From: JAVKFF01 sp040226215
GTDB taxonomy: Bacteria; Pseudomonadota; Alphaproteobacteria; DSM-16000; Inquilinaceae
Reading direction: 5' to 3'
DNA length: 5,781 nucleotides
Assembly: GCA_040226215.1 (NCBI GenBank)
Contig: JAVKFF010000249.1
Span: 1 to 5,781, forward strand
In this document: positions 1 through 5,781 of the stretch, one piece after another
Layout of the letters: the number at the start of each line of letters is the position of its first letter
Position numbering within the stretch: the first letter of the stretch is position 1
The notes under the pieces: generated by a model
What the model was told of the DNA's origin: nothing
The model's database searches: none
Seen by the model: only the letters and a program-made list of their open reading frames with translations
Position numbers and translations under genes: made by a program

Positions 1-962
1 GCGGTGTTGGTCGTGGAATCGTATTGCGGCGCGACCTCCACCACGTCGCCGCCGACGATGTTCGGCAGCCCGTCGAGCCCGCGCAGCAGGGCCTGCGCCT
101 CGCGCGGGGTCATGCCGCCGACCTCCGGCGTGCCGGTCCCCGGCGCGAAGGCGGGGTCCAGGCAGTCGATGTCGAAGCTGACATAGGTCGGCCCGTCGCC
201 CACCACCGCGCGCGCCATCCCGACGATCTCCGCGGCGGACATCGCCACGACATCCTCGATATGCAGCACGGTCATCCCGGCCTCGGTGGAGAACTCCCAG
301 AGAAACTCCGAGGAGCCGCGGATGCCGATCTGGATGCAGCGCTCCGGGTCGAGCACGCCGGCCAGCACCGCCTGGCGGAACGGGGCGCCATGATGGAACT
401 TCGACTGGTCGTATTCGCCGCCGGTGTCGCAATGCGCGTCGAAATGGACCATGCCGAGCGGCCGGTCGCGGCCCAGCGCCTTCATGATCGGATAGGTGAT
501 CGAATGGTCGCCGCCGACCGACAGGGGCCGCACCCCGGCCGCGCGGATCCCGTCATAGAAGGTCTCGATATCCTGGATCGAGCTTTCCAGGCTGAAGCGG
601 CTGCGGAACGGCACGTCGCCGATATCGCGCACCCGGGCCTCCAGGGACGGCACCCGGTGGACCAGGTGGTGGTCGGGGCCGACCCGCTCGATCGTGCGCA
701 CCGCCCGCGGGCCGAAGCGTGCCCCGGGGCGGTTGGTGACGCCAAGGTCCATCGGCACGCCGACCAGCGCGATATCGACATCGGCCAGGTCCTCCGCCGG
801 CGGCACGTCCAGGAAGGTGGCGATGCCCGAATAGGGCGCCCAGCGCCGGCCGTCCGCCTTGAACTGCACGTCGGTCAGCGGCTTGAACCGGGGATCGTAG
901 ACGCCGCCGGCGGGCTGGTCGGCAAACCGCTCCCGCAGCCTCTGGAGTTTCGCCTCGTCCAC
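1..962 (-). CDS. speB: Agmatinase / ureohydrolase family protein, 3' end cut off by the window edge
   Basis: This is a binuclear-manganese ureohydrolase, a cytosolic family whose members split guanidino compounds into an amine or amino acid plus urea (agmatine to putrescine for SpeB). I translated 320 codons from a GTG at 962. Family signatures are all present: GGDHS with His153, DAHCD with Asp175, His177 and Asp179, a His190-His191-Gly stretch matching the catalytic His region, SFDIDCLDP with Asp264 and Asp266, and GTGTPEVGG with Glu280. All expected metal ligands are therefore intact. The family is usually about 300-350 residues, so probably only a short C-terminal helix lies outside the window. 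The GTG is chosen because a strong AAGGGAG lies 5 nt upstream and no ATG is near in frame. By my hand count only 25 of 320 codons end in A or T. Agmatinase is the best general call, but guanidinobutyrase and other guanidino-acid hydrolases share these motifs, so the substrate and the symbol speB are tentative. Confidence 0.93.
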   Translation of the reverse strand, partial: MDEAKLQRLRERFADQPAGGVYDPRFKPLTDVQFKADGRRWAPYSGIATFLDVPPAEDLADVDIALVGVPMDLGVTNRPGARFGPRAVRTIERVGPDHHLVHRVPSLEARVRDIGDVPFRSRFSLESSIQDIETFYDGIRAAGVRPLSVGGDHSITYPIMKALGRDRPLGMVHFDAHCDTGGEYDQSKFHHGAPFRQAVLAGVLDPERCIQIGIRGSSEFLWEFSTEAGMTVLHIEDVVAMSAAEIVGMARAVVGDGPTYVSFDIDCLDPAFAPGTGTPEVGGMTPREAQALLRGLDGLPNIVGGDVVEVAPQYDSTTNT

Positions 963-967
963 GGGTG

Positions 968-974
968 CTCCCTT
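968..974 (-). promoter_or_regulatory. Ribosome binding site of the agmatinase-family gene
   Basis: On the minus strand this reads AAGGGAG, followed by CACCC and then the GTG at 962. It is a near-consensus Shine-Dalgarno with 5 nt spacing and decides the GTG as start. Confidence 0.75.
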
Positions 975-990
975 CGCATCATGCCATCGG

Positions 991-1008
991 CCCGGCCGGC
1001 CCGGCCGG
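991..1008. repeat. Tandem 9-bp GC-only repeat, self-complementary
   Basis: CCCGGCCGG occurs twice back to back. Each unit contains the palindrome CCGG/GGCC, so the transcript of the agmatinase leader can fold here. The repeat lies about 17 nt upstream of the Shine-Dalgarno. There is no U-tract after it, so it is not a simple terminator. It may be leader structure or just low-complexity GC drift. Confidence 0.5.
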
Positions 1009-1014
1009 CACAGC

Positions 1015-1176
1015 CTAGCGCAACAGGGACGTGCGGCAGAAGCCTGCCCGCCATGCGGCGCGGCCCGGCGGCGGCCGGGGATGCACATGGAAGCTGCCAT
1101 GCGAGGCCGGCGGGATCGACCGCGTGTATATCGCGAAGAACAAAGACGCGAGCGCGGCGAGCATGCCGCAGATCAT
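1015..1176 (-). pseudogene. Possible small single-pass membrane protein or coding remnant
   Basis: In this minus-strand frame the codons strongly prefer G or C at the third position, as in the neighbouring agmatinase gene, and they encode a hydrophobic stretch (MICGMLAALASLFFAIY) that would make one membrane helix, followed by a Pro/Arg-rich tail ending at a TAG (1017-1015). From the ATG at 1176 it is 53 residues. The same GC3 pattern and plausible protein sequence (LFRRADETVVVTAC) continue upstream of that Met to about 1220, but no ATG, GTG or TTG exists in frame back to a TAG in the AT-rich zone, and no Shine-Dalgarno precedes 1176. It therefore looks either like a truncated or decayed gene or like a chance open frame. 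I recognise no family. Confidence 0.22.
1086..1101. promoter_or_regulatory. Imperfect 16-bp palindrome upstream of the agmatinase gene (possible operator)
   Basis: CATGG and CCATG arms flank AAGCTG. The whole is symmetric apart from one mismatched pair around the central AGCT. It lies about 125 bp upstream of the GTG at 962. Its size and symmetry would suit a dimeric regulator, but no known operator is recognised and it also lies within the doubtful small reading frame. Confidence 0.2.
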
Positions 1177-1280
1177 GCAGGCCGTGACGACGACGGTTTC
1201 GTCGGCACGCCGGAACAGCGCGCCGCATCCTCGTTTCTGCTGACCGCGAAAGGAGAAGTGTTCGCTACAAAAGAATATGA

Positions 1281-1296
1281 CAAAAATACAAAAATA
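1281..1296. repeat. Tandem duplication of an 8-bp A-rich unit
   Basis: CAAAAATA is present twice in direct succession. On the minus strand this gives two runs of five T, just downstream of the stop of the large gene and of a small hairpin. It may form the T-rich part of a terminator. Confidence 0.6.
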
Positions 1297-1321
1297 CTTC
1301 AGCTAGAAACCTGTTCTCAGC
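1281..1321 (-). terminator. Candidate weak intrinsic terminator of the CheB-CheR-kinase gene
   Basis: Starting 8 nt after the TAA, the minus strand reads GCTGAGAA, a CAGGT loop, then TTCTAGC. This forms a 7-bp stem (GCT plus AGAA) with one bulged G. Two T5 runs follow at 1294-1290 and 1286-1282. The stem is short and AU-rich, and the first T run begins 7 nt after it, so this is a weak match to a rho-independent terminator. Position and T-richness are the main support. Confidence 0.35.
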
Positions 1322-1328
1322 AAAAAAC

Positions 1329-4300
1329 TTATGCCTCTTCAGCAATCTGCTTTGCGGCGAACGCCAGTCTGGCCAATTTTGCTACGGACTTGATTCCGGT
1401 CTTTTTTATTATTGCTGCCCTGTGATTCTCTACGGTCCGCACACTGATCTTCATCTCGTCTGCAATTGTCTTGCTCGACGCGCCTGCGCTGACCCGTTCC
1501 AGGATCTGGCGCTGGCGGGGCGTCAGCACCGCAGTCAGTTTCGCTGCTTCCGCTGCGAAAGAGGAGTCCTGCGTGGTCCGGCGGGCCCGTTCCAAGGCCC
1601 GCTCCACTTCCGCCAACAGGCGGGGTCCGCTGACGGGCTTCGTGACAAAGTCAATCGCTCCGGCCTTCATGGCTTCCACGGCTGTGGTCACATCACTTTT
1701 GCCGGTGATCACTATGGCCGGCAGTTGATCGCCGGCTTCCCTGAGCCGGCGCAACAACTGGATGCCCGAGATGCCCGGCAAGTAAGCGTCCACCAGAAGG
1801 CATCCTTCGGTGGCCGGCCGATAGGATTCCAGAAAAGCCTCAGAGGTCTGGAAGTCCTTCACGGTCCAGCCGTTGCCTTCCAGCAGCTCCCGCAGGGCGG
1901 CACAGATGCCGGGATCGTCATCGATGATGTAGACGACAGCCGATTGCGGCGGCGTGATCATGCCATCGTCATGCGCGCCCTCGTTCCCGCCGACCGGCAG
2001 CGCGTCCGCAAGCAGATAATGGATTGCGTCAGACAGCTCCGCTCCGGTCACCGGCTTGGTCAGCACCTCGCAGTCCTGCGCCCGAATCTCGTGGATCGTG
2101 CCAGCCGAGATATGGCCGGTCAGCACGACCGCCGGCAGCTGGCGGTTCAGCATCTTCCGGAGCCGGGATACCACCATCAATCCATTGACCCCGTGCGGCA
2201 GGTTGTAGTTCACGAGTGCAAGGTCCAGGGGCCTGGTGTCCTCGGCCACAAGCTGAAGCGCAGTCCTGCCGTCGGGCGCCGAAATCACGCCATGCCCTTC
2301 GCCCGTGAGCTGCAGTTCGATGAGCGCGCGCATTTGCGCATCGTCCTCGACCACAACAATCGTGCCTGGCCTTGCCGGTCGGGGGCCAGGGCGCCGGGTC
2401 TGTGTGTCCGGCTCGCCTGGCGTCGCAACCGGCGCGGGGCCGGATGCGCGATCGACCTCCACGGAAAAGACCGATCCCTTGCCGAGCCGCGATTGGACGC
2501 CCAGCGGATGGCCGAGAACGTCGGCAAGCTGCCTGGCGATCGAAAGCCCGAGACCGAGGCCTTGGTTCTGCAGGCGGCTCGGATCGTCCAACTGATGGTA
2601 TGCCTTGAAGATCGCGTCGTGCTGCGCCTCAGGAATGCCTGGCCCGGTATCCCATACCTGGATCACGACCTTTCGGGCATGCCGGCGGCAACCGAGCAGC
2701 ACGGTGCCGCCCTGCGCATAGTTCAGGGCGTTGGAAACCAGGTTGCGGAGTATGTGTTCGAGCAGCCGCGGATCGGTGTGGATCGGCAGACTGCACGGGA
2801 CCACGCGCAGGGTGGTCCCGTGGGTGGATGCCTGATAGGCGAATGCATCCTGCAGACGGTTCAGAATCTCGCCAACCCGGACCGGTGACTTGCTGGCACG
2901 AATCCCGCCGGACTCGATCTGGTTCAGGTCGAGCAGCGTGTTCACGATGTTCGACATGGACCGCAGGACTTGACCGAGGTTCGCGATCAGGGTGTGCGCC
3001 GGCTCATCCTTGACCAGCGCCGCCAGTTGACCCTGCAGCAATGTCAATGTCTGGAGCGGCTGGCGCAGGTCGTGGCTCGTGGCCGCGAGGTAGCGGGTCT
3101 TCGTCTCGCTGGACTGCGTCGCCGCGTCCACGGCCCGTTCTTGTCTCCCGGCAACGCGCCGGCGCTCGGTGACATCGGAGAATGTCACGACCACGCCCTC
3201 AATTCTCTTGTCCTGGGTATGGTAGGGCGTGACCCGGCGCATGAACCAGGCATCCCCTTCCAGCTCGATATCCCGCTCGCAGGGAATAAGGGTTTGGAGC
3301 ACCTGTTCCGCGTCCTTCATCAAATCCGGGTCGCGGGCAATGCCATGCAGATCGGCGAATGGCCGACCGACATCGCTTTCTATGAACCGGAATAACCTTC
3401 TGATTGCCGGCGTGAAGAAGCGGATATTGAGGTCCCGATCCAGGAACAATGTCGCGACGTCCGTGCTGATCAGAACATTCTGCAAGTCGTCTGTCGTCGT
3501 CCGCTGGCGCTGCAATGCCTCCTGAATCTGGATATTGAGGACCGTCAATTCCTCATTCATCGACTGCAGTTCTTCTTTTGAAGCTAGAAGTTCTTCATTC
3601 GTGGCCTGGTGTTCTTCGTTCATGGACAGGGCCTCCGCAGCGGTGGCCTTGTACTCCTCGTTGGCGCTTTCCAGGTTGCGGATGGCGCTCTGCAGTTCGA
3701 CACGGGTGGCGGCAAGCTCCCGTTGCAACTCGACAACCTGTGTCTGGTTGCCCGGAGCCGAGGGCGTTTCGGCCACTTCGGTGCCCCTGGGCAAGTCCAC
3801 GAAACTGATCAGGAACAGCGTGACGCCTTCGCTCGGTACCGCCCGGACATCGATGCGAAAGGGGGCATCCAGGCCATCCTGGTCCGGTCTGTCGCCGAAA
3901 GTGCTGATGCGACCGCCGCCCTCTCGACATTGCTGGATCGATGCCCGGATCTTTGCGCGCAGCTGGATATCGACGAGCGAGAGCAGGTCATGACTGGGGG
4001 CGCCGGACTTGATACGAAGGAACCGCTCCGTCGGTCCCAGGAAGTGGAGACATTCATACGCGTCATTGATCAAGATCGATGCCGGGATATACTCTTCCAA
4101 CAAAAGCTGGCGGCAGAGGTCGGCCAGTCTGACCGGATGCGTCCGCGCTTTTGTCGGGTCCGGGCTCAATGCGATACTTGGGGCGATACTCTGGCCCGCG
4201 GGCCGGCGGGCCACCAGCGAGATATCCCCCGGCCGTGTCTCGCCCTCACTGCGTCGGTAAATCCGCAAGTTGCTGGAGAGGCTCTCGAACCGGCCCGCAA

Positions 4301-5744
4301 TGTTGCCGACCGTTTCCGCGCTGCCGAGAAGCAGCAGGCCGCCTGCGCGCAACGCAAAGTGAAACAGGGATATCGCTTTCGCCTGCGCTTCGGGGCGCAG
4401 GTAGATCATGAGATTCCGGCAAGAAACGACGTCCAGGCGGGAGAAAGGCGGATCGGCCAGAACGTCCTGGACCGCAAATACAACGGCAGCGCGCAACTGC
4501 GACGAGATCCGGTAGGCATCGCCGTCCCTCGTGAAGAAGTTGTCCAGCCGCTCCCGGGAGACGTCGGCCTCGATTCCTGCCGAATAGAGTCCCTCCCGTG
4601 CCACTGCAATGGCATCCGGGTTGGCATCGGTGGCGAAAATCTGCAGGCGCAGTTGGCGCTTTGCCGCCGCAATCTGCTCGTGAAAGAGTATGGCGAGAGA
4701 GAAGGCCTCCTCGCCCGTGCTGCACCCGGCCACCCAGATCCGTATCGGTTGATCCGCCGGCCAATTCTCGATCATGCCGGGGATCACCTTGTCCGACAGG
4801 TAGTCGAACATTGCCGGATCCCGGAAGAAGCAGGTCACATTGATCAGGAGCTCCTTGGCGAGAAGTTCCAGCTGCCCCGGATCCTGCTGCAACAGCTCCA
4901 GATAGCGTTGCATGTCGCCTGCCTCGACCTTGAGAAGAGACATGCTCCGTTCGATCCGTCGCTGCAATGTGCCCCGCTTGTATAGCCCGAAATCATGGCG
5001 CGTCCGGGCGCGCAGCAGGTCAATGATCTCCGAGAGCGTGTTGTTCTCCCGGCTCCACGGCGCTGTATGGCCTTCCATTCCAAAGGTCGCCCGCTGCGTG
5101 GACAAGGCCGTCAGGGCATGGGGGATCTTGGCGACCGGCAGAACCGCATCGACCATGCCGGTCAATATCGCGTTCTGCGGCATCGCGTCGAAGCCTGCCT
5201 CGTCCGGATCCTGAACGATCACCAGCCCCCAGACGGACTTGATGGCTTCCAGTCCGATACTGCCGTCTCCGCCGGTCCCAGACAGGATCACACAAGCAGC
5301 ACGGGCGCCGCAGTCTTCGGCAAGCGTGCGCAACAGGAAGTCGAACGGGAGCCGGGCGCCATGTTGCGCCGGGGGCGCCACCAGGCGGAGGGCCCCGCCA
5401 CGCACGGCGAGATAGTGGCCAGGGGGAATGACATAGAGATGGTCGCGCTCGACCGGCATGCCATCGACCGCTTGCTGCACGATCATCGAGGTGTGTGGTG
5501 CCAGCAGATCTGCGACCATGCTCTCGACGGTCGGATCGAGATGCTGCACCAGGATAAAGGCCATCCCGGCCCGATCGGGCAGTGCGTCAAGGAACCGGCG
5601 GCAGGCATCGAGCCCGCCCGCCGAGGCGCCGATCGCAACGACCGGGAAATCGGCGGCGTCGGCCTCGGGAACGCCGGTCGACGGGGTCGATCCGGTGCGC
5701 GTGGCAGGTGTCGGGGATGGCGGCATGGGGTCGCGCTCGGTCAT
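1329..5744 (-). CDS. CheB-CheR-PAS-PAS-histidine kinase-REC-REC-LuxR fusion protein
   Basis: This 1471-residue cytosolic protein (no signal peptide or membrane segment seen) joins chemotaxis-type methylation enzymes to a complete two-component pathway. Domains: CheB methylesterase 32-208 without its usual receiver, triad Ser41 (GASAGG), His68 (VQHLDP), Asp160 (GTGGDG); CheR 236-498 with NVTCFFRDP 302-310, SAM-binding VAGCSTGEEA 338-347 and SCRNLMIYL 441-449; PAS-like 540-652; heptad coiled coil about 668-748; PAS 752-862; kinase 876-1097 with His891 (HDLRQPLQ), N-box Asn1001/Asn1005, G1 DTGPGIP 1032-1038, G2 GLGLGLS 1062-1068; Pro-rich linker 1102-1127; REC1 1128-1245 with Asn1179 at the phosphoacceptor site; REC2 1269-1385 with Asp1319, Thr1347, Lys1369; LuxR/FixJ-type HTH 1404-1463. 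Inferred role: an unknown cue modulates His891, which phosphorylates Asp1319 and controls transcription. The ATG at 5744 lacks a good Shine-Dalgarno but forms ATGA with a possible upstream stop; Met7 is an alternative. GC3 is lower than in the agmatinase gene. Signal, methylation target and regulon are unknown. Confidence 0.95.
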   Translation of the reverse strand: MTERDPMPPSPTPATRTGSTPSTGVPEADAADFPVVAIGASAGGLDACRRFLDALPDRAGMAFILVQHLDPTVESMVADLLAPHTSMIVQQAVDGMPVERDHLYVIPPGHYLAVRGGALRLVAPPAQHGARLPFDFLLRTLAEDCGARAACVILSGTGGDGSIGLEAIKSVWGLVIVQDPDEAGFDAMPQNAILTGMVDAVLPVAKIPHALTALSTQRATFGMEGHTAPWSRENNTLSEIIDLLRARTRHDFGLYKRGTLQRRIERSMSLLKVEAGDMQRYLELLQQDPGQLELLAKELLINVTCFFRDPAMFDYLSDKVIPGMIENWPADQPIRIWVAGCSTGEEAFSLAILFHEQIAAAKRQLRLQIFATDANPDAIAVAREGLYSAGIEADVSRERLDNFFTRDGDAYRISSQLRAAVVFAVQDVLADPPFSRLDVVSCRNLMIYLRPEAQAKAISLFHFALRAGGLLLLGSAETVGNIAGRFESLSSNLRIYRRSEGETRPGDISLVARRPAGQSIAPSIALSPDPTKARTHPVRLADLCRQLLLEEYIPASILINDAYECLHFLGPTERFLRIKSGAPSHDLLSLVDIQLRAKIRASIQQCREGGGRISTFGDRPDQDGLDAPFRIDVRAVPSEGVTLFLISFVDLPRGTEVAETPSAPGNQTQVVELQRELAATRVELQSAIRNLESANEEYKATAAEALSMNEEHQATNEELLASKEELQSMNEELTVLNIQIQEALQRQRTTTDDLQNVLISTDVATLFLDRDLNIRFFTPAIRRLFRFIESDVGRPFADLHGIARDPDLMKDAEQVLQTLIPCERDIELEGDAWFMRRVTPYHTQDKRIEGVVVTFSDVTERRRVAGRQERAVDAATQSSETKTRYLAATSHDLRQPLQTLTLLQGQLAALVKDEPAHTLIANLGQVLRSMSNIVNTLLDLNQIESGGIRASKSPVRVGEILNRLQDAFAYQASTHGTTLRVVPCSLPIHTDPRLLEHILRNLVSNALNYAQGGTVLLGCRRHARKVVIQVWDTGPGIPEAQHDAIFKAYHQLDDPSRLQNQGLGLGLSIARQLADVLGHPLGVQSRLGKGSVFSVEVDRASGPAPVATPGEPDTQTRRPGPRPARPGTIVVVEDDAQMRALIELQLTGEGHGVISAPDGRTALQLVAEDTRPLDLALVNYNLPHGVNGLMVVSRLRKMLNRQLPAVVLTGHISAGTIHEIRAQDCEVLTKPVTGAELSDAIHYLLADALPVGGNEGAHDDGMITPPQSAVVYIIDDDPGICAALRELLEGNGWTVKDFQTSEAFLESYRPATEGCLLVDAYLPGISGIQLLRRLREAGDQLPAIVITGKSDVTTAVEAMKAGAIDFVTKPVSGPRLLAEVERALERARRTTQDSSFAAEAAKLTAVLTPRQRQILERVSAGASSKTIADEMKISVRTVENHRAAIIKKTGIKSVAKLARLAFAAKQIAEEA

Positions 5745-5781
5745 GCCGGCGACATATCTTCGACTGTTCCCCTGGCCGTCC
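5741..5781 (-). CDS. Possible C-terminal tail of an upstream gene, overlapping the large gene by 4 bp
   Basis: From the window edge to a TGA at 5743-5741 one minus-strand frame is open and reads TARGTVEDMSPA. Its stop overlaps the start codon of the large gene as ATGA, a layout typical of translationally coupled operon genes. This would explain why the large gene has no clear Shine-Dalgarno at normal spacing. Only about 12 codons are visible, so chance cannot be excluded and no function can be named. Confidence 0.3.
   Translation of the reverse strand, partial: TARGTVEDMSPA

Larger units (their letters stand above)
963..1328. other. Intergenic region between the CheB-CheR-kinase gene and the agmatinase-family gene
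   Basis: This 366-bp gap holds no convincing gene. It has two halves. Next to the large gene (about 1250-1328) it is AT-rich with repeated A/T runs and a weak terminator-like hairpin. Next to the agmatinase gene (about 963-1110) it is very GC-rich, with a 6-bp perfect hairpin at 1064-1069/1074-1079 (CCCGGC, loop GGCG, GCCGGG), a self-complementary tandem repeat at 991-1008 and an imperfect palindrome at 1086-1101. I looked for -35/-10 and sigma-54 type promoters on the minus strand and found none I would defend. The agmatinase promoter is nevertheless expected here. Possible small coding remnants are listed separately. Confidence 0.6.

Noticed and set aside
1080..1105. Sigma-54-like TGGCA...TGC on the minus strand
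   Set aside because: The GG-to-GC spacing is 12 nt instead of the required 10.
1110..1150. TTGTTC and TATACA on the minus strand as a -35/-10 pair
   Set aside because: The spacing between the two elements is only about 7 nt, far too short for a sigma-70 promoter.
24..1187. Plus-strand open frame of 387 codons opposite the agmatinase gene
   Set aside because: The translation is Arg/Ala/His-rich with no family motif, while the minus strand carries all ureohydrolase metal-binding motifs.
875..1228. Minus-strand open frame of 117 codons overlapping the agmatinase start
   Set aside because: It is strongly Arg-rich, out of frame with the agmatinase gene, and runs into a region where another frame clearly has the coding-like third-position bias.
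1081..1425. Plus-strand open frame of 114 codons across the gap
   Set aside because: It runs antisense into the end of the large gene, has no motif, and its composition changes abruptly along its length.
1422..2888. Long plus-strand open frame (488 codons) opposite the kinase/receiver part
   Set aside because: It is antisense to recognisable kinase and receiver domains, its translation shows no domain motif, and GC-rich codons opposite a real gene often leave such open frames.
3609..4985. Long plus-strand open frame (458 codons) opposite the CheR/PAS part
   Set aside because: It mirrors the CheR-coding frame, has no recognisable motif and no convincing ribosome binding site.
1..5781. CRISPR arrays, tRNA/rRNA genes, insertion-sequence ends, attachment sites
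   Set aside because: I saw no regularly spaced repeats, no tRNA-like cloverleaf near the gap and no transposase or integrase coding; the only direct repeats are the short 8-bp and 9-bp tandems and the protein heptads.

Overview
The window looks like chromosomal DNA from a GC-rich, free-living proteobacterium, most likely an alphaproteobacterium. The grounds are the very high third-position GC of the left-hand gene, a GTG start behind a strong Shine-Dalgarno, and a CheB-CheR-histidine kinase fusion ending in a FixJ/NarL-like output module. The taxonomic call is inference only.

Layout: both solid genes lie on the minus strand. Reading in the direction of transcription (from 5781 down to 1), the first 37 bases may be the tail of an upstream gene whose TGA would overlap the next ATG (ATGA). 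Then comes one very large gene (5744-1329, 1471 codons). It encodes a sensory-regulatory protein with, in order, a CheB methylesterase, a CheR methyltransferase, a PAS-like domain, a long heptad coiled coil, a second PAS domain, a histidine kinase core, two receiver domains and a LuxR-type HTH. A gene-poor, partly AT-rich gap follows (1328-963). It contains a weak terminator-like hairpin, an 8-bp tandem duplication, a possible remnant of a small membrane protein, a 16-bp imperfect palindrome and GC-rich self-complementary repeats. Last is the 5' part of an agmatinase/ureohydrolase gene (962 to beyond position 1), truncated by the window edge.

The large protein is the point of interest. It joins in one chain what is usually split between a CheB-CheR-PAS-kinase hybrid and a separate FixJ-like regulator. 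The first receiver has Asn where the phosphoacceptor Asp is expected, so it looks like a pseudo-receiver. The second receiver is intact and sits directly before the DNA-binding domain. The second receiver begins right after an internal Met that looks like the start of a stand-alone response regulator, which suggests fusion of two adjacent genes.

Nothing in the sequence links the two genes functionally. Their codon use differs sharply, so they probably have separate histories and separate transcripts. No tRNA, rRNA, CRISPR array, insertion sequence or phage gene was seen.
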